A stretch of DNA of 64,000 nt, from contig NW_024037074.1 in assembly GCF_015706575.1 (NCBI RefSeq), forward strand, positions 25,471,334 to 25,535,333, written 5' to 3'. Made by a program: the position numbers and the translations under genes. Below the pieces are notes generated by a model. It saw nothing but the letters and a program-made list of their open reading frames with translations. It was not told the origin of the DNA and made no database searches. This document shows positions 24,101 to 34,491 of the stretch, in pieces; position 1 is the stretch's first letter; the number at the start of each line of letters is the position of its first letter. This DNA comes from Patiria miniata. Its lineage: Eukaryota; Echinodermata; Asteroidea; Valvatida; Asterinidae.

Positions 24101-27100
24101 ACAGTTTCTATGATCTTATAGACATGCCAAAAGAAATCCATAGATTTGTTTTCCTGATGTGTATTTATAATGTTTTTTTTTCAAGAACGAATACAAAAGG
24201 AGATTGGCGAGCCTTAAAGGCTAGGTTGGCACGTGCGATCTAGCGGTACGTAGAGCACAGGATTCATTATCATGAGATTGTGGGTTCGAGCGCCGCCGTG
24301 GCCATGCGTGTTGTGTGTGCCCTTGAGTAAGGCGCTTTACCTCCATTACTCCTCTCAACCCAGGTGTTAAATGGGTATCGGCATTATTCAATGCTGGGAA
24401 GGTAACAGACTCGCTGTGGAGGAGGTGTGGTGATCCCCCCACAGCAGCATTTCATGGACTCGAGTCTGGCATAATCGCTTTGAAAGAGAGATGGGCACTC
24501 CGTTTCTGTGAACACAGGTTCGCCCCCCCCCCCTCCTCCTCGTCCCCTAAAGCCTATGTGGGAATGCTTTGTATTAGTTCGGAAGTTTTGAGGGGGTTAC
24601 GTTCCTATCATTGGTGCAACCATTATAGCCCTCTCTCCCAATTTGGGAGATTTCCTGCGCCGGAAAAACCTGAGAACATAAAACCTGAAAACATGAATAA
24701 AACCAAACTTAAGAAAATGATGTTATGAGGTAAACCTACCTATAACCTGGTATAAATTCACTGAAAAAAAACTTACCAAAGGTAGACAACTGCAGAATAA
24801 TTTTCAAAAAATTGGCCTACAACGATGTAGATAGAAATATAACTGGCTGGAAAGTATAGCAAAATGGGGATTCGACCCTGTACTTGAGGTAGACAAAATA
24901 TTAAATAGAAATGCACAAACAAAAGACACACAAAAAAGGAAGAAAACAAATATAAGCTCAATTTTCAATTGATTTATCACTTTTCCAATATGAGAGTCAG
25001 ATTTATAAAATGAAGTCCAACGACAAGAAGGCTTCAATGCCTAGTCGTTTCACAACATACACATGCAGCGTGATTTCTGCTCACTACACTCAACCATGTT
25101 CTGCCTATCAGCCCTCCAATTTCTACCAAAGCGTCAGTGTGTGCACCTCCTCCGGGCAGTGTTGACGAACAGAAAAAGAAACTGTTACTTCTTTTTTTTC
25201 CCGCCGTGCGAAGTTCCGTCGTCAGGCTGCTACGGGAAACTCCGAGGCAGGCCCGGCGCGTGGCTAGGCCAAAGCCGGGGCCACAATCGCCGGCCACAAT
25301 CCTGGCTCTAGGGCCCCCGCCATCACTTTATTGTGGCACAACGCTCCGACCAATCAACCGGGGAACCGTAGGGGACTAAGGGGGTACCCACCGCTACCTC
25401 GAGAGCCAAGGGATGTTTAAACTGTATTGTTTGGGGGCCACGCACAATAGAAAAGCCCCGGCCAGAAGTCATGCACTTCCGGGCATCATTAACTGTGATT
25501 ACTCCAGAAAAGTCCGACTTAAAAATGTTCATTTCCTTAATGCCTTTTTTCTCTGCGAGGGCTCGTACGGGAAAATAATTGATTATTTCTGGCAAGATTA
25601 ACGTTTTCGTCCATTTTCTTTTGCCGGGGGTAGAGGAGGTGGGTTGATTCTAGGGACTAGCCCCCCGAGGAAGCTAGGCCGTCAGGATTCCATCTGTCCC
25701 CCGTCCTTGCGCGGTGTTCGCCCGGTCAACGTTCCACTCTGCTCCGCTCAACTCACCGTGACTTCGCTGCATGCGGTCTCTCTACCGAAAAAAAATACAA
25801 CTTTTATATACACTTCAAACGACTTTCCGATTAGCTAAACATGTATTTTATCTCCGCAAGACTACCCCCGTGTTATCAGTTCCAATTTAGCAGCGGGACC
25901 CGTAAGTTGTAACTGATATTATAATGGAATTAAGGTAAATTACCCGTGCCATTTCCACCGTTGTCCTGCGCAGTTCGTCAGGCGGATTAAACCATATCGG
26001 CTTACATACCACGCGCGGACAATATTAAATGAATATCATTCGATAGTGATAGCGTAATACGAATTGTCAGTAAAAATCCGCTAACTGTTAAAGAAAAAGA
26101 CAGTAAAAGTCGACTCGCGACTCCTGGGTCGTCATTCCATTAAGGAACTCCAAGAAGTCTGGACTGATCAGCGGGCACGAAGTGCATTTCGTTTAAAAAG
26201 ATATTTCTGCTGTGGTCAGATTAACTAGAAATGTGCCCCGCTATACGGAGTATTATTGGGAAATATGATCGGCAAAGTTATTCCCAAAGCCCCAAATGAA
26301 GCTCAGGAAGAATCATTCGAAGGACTAATGATACCCATTGAACAACAAAATGGACAATGTTGCATGAAAGCTCCTTCGACGATTAATTCCTTGTATAACT
26401 GTTTACGTTTGCTTTTCCTTTTTTTTTTTTTAGAGCAACAAGTAAGCAAGGAGATGGAACTACGGCGAAAGGCATACCTGGCCATTCATCAGAAATACCT
26501 AGGTAGGGTGTCAAGTGAATAAAATTAGGGATAACATTTTGGGGTTTTTAGCTGCGGGATAGCAGCTCAACAAATCATCATGTCTCTCCGTTAGTCCGTT
26601 AGTAACAAACGAGTGTATATTGCTCCTACATATTTTGACCGATTTCAACCAAACTATGTCAAAAGTATCAGTAGCCCAGCCCAACATGTCACATGACCAA
26701 ACTGGGGTCAAAGGTCATCATGGGGTCACTGGGGTCAAAAACCTGATTTTTGTCTCTCAAACCACTACTCCTTCCAGAAATTACATGGCACAATCACGTG
26801 TCTCATGCTTGAACACGAATTCGTTGGCCCGTAGCTTCCGAGGTATACCCGATCGAGCTTGTTTTTAGGGGGATTGTTGATAAAGGATTTATTTCGGGGA
26901 GACATTAAACGTCTTCTGTTTGGCAATTGGAAATTGTGTCAAAATGTGGATTTTATACTGGATGCAAGACACCATTAAATTGGATAAAATGGAGGATAAA
27001 CAATAGCCCTAACAGTCCTGAATCCTCCAATTTCAATATGATTTTGCACACCCCCTAGGGAGTTGGGGTTAAAGGAACAACAAATAATGATAAAGACTAA

Positions 27101-27432
27101 AGAAAACTAAGCTGCGTTACAGGCTGAGAGAAATGACTATAATACAATGATAAATTTGGGCTATACACATCCTGTACTTTGACACATACTCTCGGGCAGC
27201 ATATTGGGTTAACAACAGTAAAGGAGATTTATCAACACACCTTATTCTCGTTCACTGTAGTATTTGCTTTATGGCCTTCACATTGTCCTCTTCTTAATTT
27301 AAGGAACATCATCTTGTTCCCTTTTACTGACAGGCCTGACGAATTCTTATTCTTGTTTCTCCAGATAGCCAAGCCACTCTGAACCATTTTCCCCGTCGCC
27401 TTTTGTCTTCGCACGACGTTGGCCTGGACTAG
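16405..27432 (+). CDS. SKOR: SKI family transcriptional corepressor (SKOR/Fussel type), four coding exons
   Basis: Nuclear corepressor of the SKI/SNO/DAC superfamily; SKOR (CORL/Fussel) proteins act in SMAD-linked repression, mainly in neurons. Coding exons are 16405-18195, 20680-20836, 26434-26502 and 27365-27432, with introns in phases 0, 1 and 1, giving 694 residues. The SKI/SNO/DAC domain is at about residues 42-135 (IAALIIDGQERLCLAQIS, NRRVALGITCVQCTP, SSRRCGM). The SAND-like SMAD4-binding module is at 143-240, with C173, C176, C179, H191 and H193 as likely metal ligands, and ends in the SKOR-typical block WEDVKAMFNGGSRKR. A Pro-rich middle and a His-rich patch (about 435-445) follow. 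Vertebrate SKOR1 is clearly longer. The family assignment rests on the first exon; the last three exons are joined by phase and splice sites and are less certain. Only one paralogue is visible, so SKOR1 versus SKOR2 is not meaningful. Confidence 0.9.
18645..19015. repeat. ACCACAA-rich degenerate repeat
   Basis: The words AACCACA and ACCACAA recur at least seven times in about 330 bp, with imperfect spacing. It reads either as a decayed simple repeat or as a homotypic cluster of the RUNX-type core TGTGGT on the minus strand. Confidence 0.55.
19180..19595 (+). mobile_element. TTAA MITE with central palindrome, copy A
   Basis: Begins after TTAA with AGGGAAAATACAACATTTGC and ends GCAAATGATGTATATTCCCT. 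The right flanking tetramer is TTAT rather than TTAA. The central 28-bp perfect palindrome at 19341-19368 has the arm CCAACGCTGGCCGG. Other copies are at 29724, 38592, 52074 and 57179. Confidence 0.85.
20680..20836 (+). CDS. SKOR: SKOR coding exon 2
   Basis: Acceptor GGTGTTGCAG, donor AAAG/GTATGT. Open in the phase set by exon 1 and encodes 52 residues that are Ser/Pro- and acid-rich (ending in EDEDHAPHEPAK), the expected linker character. Confidence 0.8.
20930..21225. mobile_element. Mariner-like MITE family 1, truncated copy
   Basis: Starts after TA with CAGGGTGAGTCAAGAAAAAT and shares its body with 40747-41226 and 3403-3690, including a hairpin at about 21142-21215 based on GTTCTTTCAGCAAAACGAAA. 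The right end is missing. Confidence 0.75.
23063..23737. mobile_element. Mariner-like MITE family 3, complete, long inverted arms
   Basis: Starts CAGGGTGAGTCAAAAAATGC and ends TTTTTTGACTCGCCCTG, flanked by TA on each side. The inner arms are also inverted for over 200 bp (for example GCTCAGTCCGTTCAAAG near 23210 against TTTGAACGGATTGAGC near 23585), so the whole 675 bp can fold back. A C run follows the left TIR. Confidence 0.85.
24219..24484 (+). repeat. tRNA-derived SINE (family B)
   Basis: A tRNA-like head (GCGATCTAGCGGTACGTAGA, then B-box GTGGGTTCGAGCGCC) is followed by a body with CCCTTGAGTAAGGCGCTTTA and CAACCCAGGTGTTAAATGGG. Confidence 0.65.
26434..26502 (+). CDS. SKOR: SKOR coding exon 3 (coiled-coil-like)
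   Basis: A long T tract ends in TAG; the exon joins exon 2 in phase 1 and ends CTAG/GTAGGG. Its 23 residues (EQQVSKEMELRRKAYLAIHQ and on) are charged and helical, as expected for the coiled-coil tail of SKI-family proteins. Confidence 0.7.
27005..27074. mobile_element. Remnant of the TTAA/CCCTAA family
   Basis: GCCCTAACAGTCCTGAATCC at the left and AGTTGGGGTTAA at the right resemble the ends of the elements at 37888-38293 and 44212-44536, with most of the interior lost. It lies in SKOR intron 3. Confidence 0.4.
27365..27432 (+). CDS. SKOR: SKOR coding exon 4 (terminal)
   Basis: Acceptor TTGTTTCTCCAG; joins exon 3 in phase 1 and runs 22 residues (DSQATLNHFPRRLLSSHDVG..) to TAG at 27430-27432. 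No motif confirms it, but phase and splice site agree. Candidate poly(A) signals follow at about 27783 and 27947. Confidence 0.6.
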
Positions 27433-29720
27433 AAGTCAGCACCAGCCGCGACGATGTGTATAAACTTTTATTGAATGAGTTAAACAGTTCGGTAATATAA
27501 AAGTTGAAAAAAATCAATGTATGTGATGCCGAAAAGCTACATGCAAATATGTGGATATCAGTGCATGCGAAAATAGAGGCAGATGTGACACTTATTTTGA
27601 ATGCTGAACTGTAAAAATATAATTATGATTCTGTCTCCGTAGAGTTATTAAGACATTTTAATTATTACATTACTTTTTATTTCTAACCTGGACAAACTGT
27701 TGCACTAATTTCCAAGAAGAAAATATGACAAAGATTTGATACTCTGGGGACAGAAACCCCTAAATGCGAAGCACAGTGTAGAAAATAAACGGCGGTTGAC
27801 TTTTTAAAATATATTTCTTTAAACAACCGTGACACGGTGACACGCTGCTTTGTTCTTCACTTCTATGGCACTGGCCAGTTATATCTCTAGCCTGATTTTT
27901 CAACTTGCGTTGTAGTTATGAGACAAATATCCCAAGTATAATGTTGCAATAAATATATTTCCGCTTTCGCTGTTAAATTGTGCACCTTGACACTTGACCA
28001 CATCATTTGGTTGGAAAAAATATTATTGCACATTAATTTTTGCCGTTTTGATCACCCACAAAATAACTCACCACTCTTCTGTTAAAAAGAAAGTATAGTG
28101 AAATTTCCTTTTTTGAAATATTCAAAATGAACTTTACTGAAAGTTACATTTAATTCACATTATTGTGCCGTTGTTTTACAAGATTACACGTGATTTATGT
28201 ATAACAATGTAATGGTTATGATAACCTACCTTTTCAGACTTTTGAAAAATTCTATATTCAGTCCAAATGTGCCACTTCATGTACCTTCGAATGATTAACT
28301 TATAATTGTCTTTGGTCATTGTTTATCACTGTTAATGTGTAAATATTTTCCTTATTTATTGAATCTTGTATTTATGGAAAATGTTCACCAGAGGGGTGAG
28401 TTCAATAGGGGACGTTGAACAATAGAGGACAATAGGGTCCCCAATTCCCGAGAGGTCCCCTATTTGGATTCGTGTACAAAACATATGGGAGGTCTTCCTA
28501 AAAAGAGTACAAACAAAAGAGGGACAATAGGGGGTCCCCGATTGCAGGCAAATACACACTTGTATGGGTGGGTTGGAGGTTGGAGGTTGGGTGGGTTTTG
28601 ATGCTTGCTGGTACATTGAATTTCCTGCGCTCCATGTGACGTGAAATGGCCATGCAATTTGATGCAATGATTTAATGAGCCTCTTTTTTTTTAATTTAGT
28701 GGACAGTGACTTGAACAGCGCCCTCTATTTGTGTCCGCCATATCTCAAAAATGGTTAATGAAGAAGCAGTTTCTATATAAAAACAATAAGATAAAATCAA
28801 GACAAACATATCTCTAATCACGTTCTAACAGCCGCAGTATAGTTGCAGTCACTGTTCAAATACACCCACTGCAACGGATGATTGCCACGCCCACTGATTA
28901 GCATTCCGGACAGAATGTAGTATCCAGACGCCACAGTGGATGTGTACAAAGCCTATGGAGAGTCAAGACAATTTTCTAAGTATTTTGTAACAAAATGGAA
29001 AATGCTTTTTAGTACCAGATTCATGTCTTTTCAATATTTTTGCAATGACTGACCTTTATTGAGATGATATATGAAGAAAAAAAAGTGGCGTCGGGTTGCA
29101 ACATTCTTTCCAGCATTCCTAGCATAATCCGACTTCGAGTGGAATTCCATCAGATTGCTCCACACAAGACATTTGGTGTCGAAATACGTATCTTATCGTA
29201 CCAGGGTCCATATATTTCCCAGTCATTGATTATTTTATCTTCATAATGTCGTCTTCACTTCCAATTGTTGTGATTAATGTCAAATTGAAGTGACTGTTTT
29301 CCCTAACATTATATAAACCTGTGTGTCCAAATTCACAGTTACCGTTTGATTTATATTGTATTGGCCTTGTCATGAAATATAACCACGAATGAATCTATCT
29401 TTGATCTTCATTTCCTTGAAATATATTGGACAAAGAAACACTTTAAATGCAAAATAATATATGGTTAATAAAAGCTGCACCATCGAATCTGTATGAATCA
29501 ATCCCCAAATTATTGCTTTCACTTATGTGCTACACTCGAAGGTTAACGTTCACTTTTGCTTCTTTGCATTCTGTTGATCTTCTTGTGAGCTGACTTTTGG
29601 AGCTGTCTTGTCAAAGAGCACGCAATTTTATCTGATGCCAAAAATCTATATAATTTTTATATCTTTATATTTAAAAATTCAAATTTGAAGATTGCGGACG
29701 CCACAACCGACATACCAACT
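27433..29720. other. SKOR 3' flank/UTR and intergenic; no gene seen
   Basis: AATAAA words at about 27783 and 27947 are plausible SKOR poly(A) signals. At 28425-28560 the phrase GACAATAGGG..TCCCC occurs twice. No coding exon is supported. Confidence 0.45.
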
Positions 29721-29723
29721 TAA

Positions 29724-30260
29724 AGGGAATATACAACATTTGCAAACATCAAAAGATTGCAAAACTACCTAATTATTATGAAATGCCTTACTGGATGTTA
29801 GTGAATAAAAGTTTAAAGCATCCCATAAAGTCATGGCACCTCGTGTGCTGACATTTTTAAGAAATGTGGTATTTTGTAGCAATTTCCAACGCTGGTTGGC
29901 CGACCAACATTGGGGAAAAAACTGGCTTTTTTCAAATACTGCCCCCAATTTACCGTATACATGTAGTCAGAATTTGCTTTGCAATCGAATACATATATAG
30001 CAACTGATACAAGTATTTTAGACTAGTTCCCTGACCTTACAATTCCCCGACGTCTATAACTTACTCCTGTTTCAATTTAAGTGGGGTCAGAGAACCAGAC
30101 TACAAGAACTGGATTGTTTTTCTTGGTTTTTCCAGCATCTACGAACAAAAATCTTCAAGTAGGCCTAAGTCAGTGTAACAATAATTTGCTACAAAATACT
30201 AATCTCCCAAATCCATCCATTTCTGAAAATTACAGCAAAAGCAAATGTTGTATATTCCCT
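29724..30260 (+). mobile_element. TTAA MITE with central palindrome, copy B
   Basis: TTAA on both sides (29720-29723 and 30261-30264). TIRs are AGGGAATATACAACATTTGC and its inverse. The central palindrome near 29887-29914 is slightly decayed. Confidence 0.88.
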
Positions 30261-30264
30261 TTAA

Positions 30265-30900
30265 AGAAAATCTATCGGTATTTCTGATATCTGACCTTAA
30301 CTATTTTGGGCTGGGGTCGGCATGGGTCTAGGGGAGGAGTTTGAAGGGGTTGGGGGGGGGGGGGGTTGGCTGAGAAGTACTGACCCAAAGTGCAACCTTG
30401 AAATAACTCGCATTTCATTATACTTGAGATCAGAAAGATATCACAAATTTACAAAAGGCATTTGTATCATAAAGGTTTCCACAATTTTCATTTTTTATTT
30501 TATTGTAGACTACTCTAGAAGCATACATACTTCTACCGATCTCTATGTTGCGCTTTTATTCAAATTTCACACAGCTTTGCTCTCTGTATACAAGAATATT
30601 AAAAAAAATGAATCCCTTTATGTACATTCCGAGTAAAGGCAGAGTTATAGCTCAGACTACAGTTTAAGCTTAACGTCTACTTCTTATACAATTTATTTTG
30701 ATGCCCTGCAGATCAGAAAAGAAAAAAAAAAGCTCTCAAAAAAAAAAGAATTTAGTGGAATTATCCAAAGGAATGGCCAAGAAGCATGACAAAAATCTTT
30801 GCATTCTATGCATGACACCTTCAGTTCACACAGAAATAATCAATTTTGAAAATCACTGATTCTCAATATTGGGTTTTGCCCTACTCCGATGTATTTTTGT
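30265..30900. other. Intergenic; nothing identified
   Basis: G run at 30348-30365 and A-rich tracts at 30600 and 30720-30750; no gene. Confidence 0.4.
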
Positions 30901-30904
30901 TATT

Positions 30905-31060
30905 AACACTGTATACTCTGTGTTGTCCCGAGTGATAGTGAGAAAAACATTCACAAACTACTTGGGTGGGACTCGAACCCAAGACCTCCTGCTTACTAGT
31001 GCAGACGTCTTACTACTCGACCACCGAGCTTGCCGGGGTCGGCTGGCTGGGTTCGAATCT
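30905..31060 (-). repeat. tRNA-Ser-derived SINE, third copy
   Basis: Same head as the pair at 6800-7065: the complement of GGTCGAGTAGTAAGACGTCT and GGTTCGAGTCCCACCCAAG, here as a single unit. Confidence 0.65.
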
Positions 31061-31374
31061 GATATAGCAGCGGGAACGCAACCAAACTATTCAAAAGTTA
31101 ACTTAATTTTTTAAATCATTAACTTAAAAAAGTTAAAAGAAAAGCTGTCCTTTTTTTCCTGGTTCTACAGACTATGACTTCATTCCATTCAATCTTCCAA
31201 ATTAAAAAAAAAACTCTAGAAATGCAGAATATGACAACTTGGAGGTTGTTGTCTACATCATGCAAACATTATCTGTCTCAAAGCAAGATGTGAAGTCAGT
31301 TCAACGGACTTGTGCTTATCAACAGGCTTAAATTTATCCGTAATTACCTGGCATGAAACGACAGAGATTATTTA

Positions 31375-31990
31375 CATTTATTGCTGGATGGGATGCCAGT
31401 TCGCAGCTTGTTACTCCCCAGCTAATGCCGGTGTGCTATGAAGTTAGAGATTCCATGAACAATGCCCACGTCCTGGTCTCAACACACAACAGTGGCGCAC
31501 CCGGGGGGGGGGGGGGGGAGCCCTCGGGGGGCTTGAGCCCCCCAAGAGGTTGTCAATTTTTTTTTTTTTTTTTTTTTTTTTAGTCCGTTTTTTTGGCCGT
31601 GGTGATATGAATGTGGCCTTTTTTTGGCGCCACCAACGTCAAAATAGGCCGCCCCTACAAAAAAAAAAAAAAAAAAAATTCTGCAGCCAAAAATTTTGGG
31701 CAAAATGTTTTGAAAAAAATTAAACTTTTAACAAATTTGTAACAAAATTTTTTTGAGCCCCCCCCCAACCAAATCCTGGGTGCGCCACTGACATAGGAGG
31801 AAGGTCCAGATGGAGTCAAATATACTTTGAGTATTTTTCTGAGTCCATTGTTATGACACAAGTAAGTATTTACACTCTTGGATGGAGGAACTTCAGTAGG
31901 TGGCTGTAACGTGCCTTGCGCAAGGACACAGCCCACCATTGGATTCGAACCCCTCACATTTCAAATCCAGCAGCTGCCCATGTGTTGAGT
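31375..31990 (-). repeat. Diverged SINE family A, split by a hAT-like insertion
   Basis: The body end (GCTGGATGGGATGCC, TTACTCCCCAGCTAATGCCGG) is at 31375-31440 and the head (CCTTGCGCAAGGACACAG, TTGGATTCGAACCCCT) at 31905-31955, the same order as in the copy at 1-197. The insertion at 31493-31791 lies between them. Confidence 0.6.
31493..31791. mobile_element. hAT-like MITE
   Basis: Ends are CAGTGGCGCACCC and GGGTGCGCCACTG, the common hAT (Charlie-like) terminus, with CCAAATCCT next to the right end. The interior is low complexity (G, T and A runs). A clean 8-bp duplication is not seen. Confidence 0.75.
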
Positions 31991-31991
31991 T

Positions 31992-32880
31992 ACAATACTC
32001 AAATTGACAAGCATACAACCTTTACAGAATTGGATAAGAAGTATTTTTACATGTTATGTTTCTCAGTTTGTTAAGTTGATTTGAAAGACACCAAGAATAT
32101 TTCACTTTCAATTAACATAAGTACATATATACCAATGCCAATTATGTACATTCAAAAAATGCTCCACTGTAAAAAAAAAAAACAATATGAAGAATTACAG
32201 AATATTTTTAGACATATCGTTTACATAAACTTCATTGATAAACTGCTGCAGAAAATAGATTTATTTCAAGATAGAAGTTTCTTCTTGCTGTCAATCTAAT
32301 TTAGAAAAAAGAGCAAGATAGTTTGGAAGAACAAGGAAAGTTATCAAAATATAATTGTACATTATAGATATTTTGGTCTTTCTTTTATATTCAACCAGAT
32401 ACCAGATAGTCATTCCATAATGGTATATACATTATTCTAACATGCACCGAACCATTCAAACTCAAACATACAGTCGGCCCGCTAGAATACGATTATCAGT
32501 TTTTTTGTGTTCACCCTACTTTCATGTGAAACAGCTTCATGAGTTGAGCCTTTTGGCTTGAGATTGTTTATATGCATACACCTGCCCCTTCTCATAGGAA
32601 ACTTTTATTTTCACCATGAGGTTTTTGATTATAGAAGTGAAACAATATTCATTAATTTAATAGCATTCCTCATTGGCCCTCTAGTGTCCAAAACATGAAA
32701 GTTACTGGCACTGACGTGTTGGCACTTCAACGCCAATGCCTGACTTATTCTAAAATTGAAGTTGATGTCTCAAGTGTAAGTTAGTAGTGCAAACAGTGCA
32801 CCAAGGTATACACTGGTACACAAGCTACAACCTTTGAGAGCAGTCTTCAATTTGTTGAGAGGCCTGTATGCCACCTCTTT
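31992..32880. other. Intergenic; nothing identified
   Basis: No exon, repeat unit or element ends recognised. Confidence 0.4.
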
Positions 32881-32881
32881 A

Positions 32882-33390
32882 TGGGTGCGTTCGAGTAGCT
32901 CACCCGGATCGACTTTGGTCAGCCCTGTGCCGTTCGATTAGCTCTTGACGTCATTCTCGGGGCTCACCGAGGTCAGCCACCACAGACCCTGCTTGTGGAG
33001 CAGAGTCAGTGGTGGAAATACATCACACGCATGCATTGTTCGTTCCAAGAAACGGACAAATATGGCGGCCGGACAGCGGAAATCTCAAGTGGACACAAAA
33101 ATCAACTGTATTTGAAGTCTAAAGATAATTATTTCTTGACTTCATTGCGACTTTCAAGGCTATAATTCCTGCCCAACTTTTTTGAGGTTTGCACTTGACT
33201 GAAAATGAGCAAATCTCAAATTAAGACCTAATCTGAAACGGGCGGCGTTTGTCAGTGGCTACAGCCACGGTTACGGACATCACCCGAGGATCGTGAGGGC
33301 CCGCAGTTGAGCGTTGGATTAGCCCTGCTGTTGTGGCCAACCCATCTGCCTTTACCGAGTCGATCCGGGTGAGCTACTCGAACACACCCT
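32882..33390. mobile_element. DNA transposon (non-autonomous), 32-bp TIRs
   Basis: TIRs GGGTGCGTTCGAGTAGCTCA and the inverse at the right end match over about 30 bp. Variants of the end (GCCGTTCGATTAGCTC near 32931) recur inside as subterminal repeats. No clear target duplication. Confidence 0.75.
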
Positions 33391-34447
33391 ATATTATATA
33401 CACAAGTGGGACTAGTGAAATGGAACTACCTATCAATGAAACACAATCACCTGAACTAGACTGCAGACCTGGCCTCATAATGTCAGGACAGACAATGACC
33501 TCTCTGTTTCTTACGTTTCATTGGTAGCTACGCATCTTTTCTGTAATCCGATTGGGCCAGTTTTCAAGTATGTGCACACGCTGAATAGAGTGGCCTTTGT
33601 GCGTGCCTCTGAATGATTCAATTTGAGCTGACACTATGTCAAAGGTCAGATGGGAACTACTGTGCCAGCTGTTCTCTGACTCTATAGTGGAATCCAGCGA
33701 CCAGAATTTGAAGCTTTTACTGCGGTGGTGTCACGCTCACGCGCATGCGTTCTTAAAGACGAGGCACGTGCGCAAGTATTACCTGAGCGCGACTCACGTT
33801 AGCCCTACGCCACCACAGAAAATTGCTGCCGTCGGATTTGTCTATATTAGAGAGATATCTTTGAATGCATTTTAATCTCACAGATGCAACCAGGGGTTTG
33901 AAAAGCGAGGGTGGTACAGCATATGCAAATGATGGGAACCTCTTTCAACATGGCTACTTTTAAATTTTCTCATGCAGTTTGCAAATCTCAATGCTGGGAT
34001 GTGCCTATTCAAATGTTCACATTTCAAATAAATATGAGCTAACAAAGTTTCCAAGACTTTATCGTGTGTGAAATATTCCAAAATCAGTTGAATGGAGTAG
34101 AATACATACACCTCTCTCTTCATATCTGTGCAAACTGTTTTGCAGAACTGTGAAGATTAAATGTTCATGATAACAAATAAAGATCTCTAAAAAGTGGCAT
34201 GCTAAGGCAAGGATAAGCTGGGTGAAGTGGGTGGTACATATGACCACGGAAGGGGCAGGCGATAAGGCACATGGAATAAGAATTGCAATGCATCAACACT
34301 GCCTATAGATGACATATGTTCAAAATGGGCACACACACCTACTTTAACATCCCCTGGTTCCATCGCTTTAGAGTAATATACTACGATAGATATGGGTGCT
34401 TCACCTGTATCGCTGTAAGGCGGTGACTGGCTCTGACTCAACGGCTT

Positions 34448-34491
34448 CTAATCACTGTCCTCATCATCCAAGTAATCCTCATCATCGATTC
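34448..34491 (-). CDS. OSTF1: OSTF1 exon 8 (terminal)
   Basis: Encodes [14 protein letters not shown] and the stop (complement at 34448-34450). Acceptor TTTGCAG. Confidence 0.95.

Larger units (their letters stand above)
20837..26433 (+). other. SKOR intron 2
   Basis: Holds MITEs at 20930 and 23063, a SINE at 24219, and several stretches without recognisable repeats (21240-23060, 23740-24215, 24490-26430) that may contain regulatory sequence. For example, paired TAATTA words occur at about 22320-22345, and TAATTA, TAATCT and GGATTA words at 22795-22915. Confidence 0.6.
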
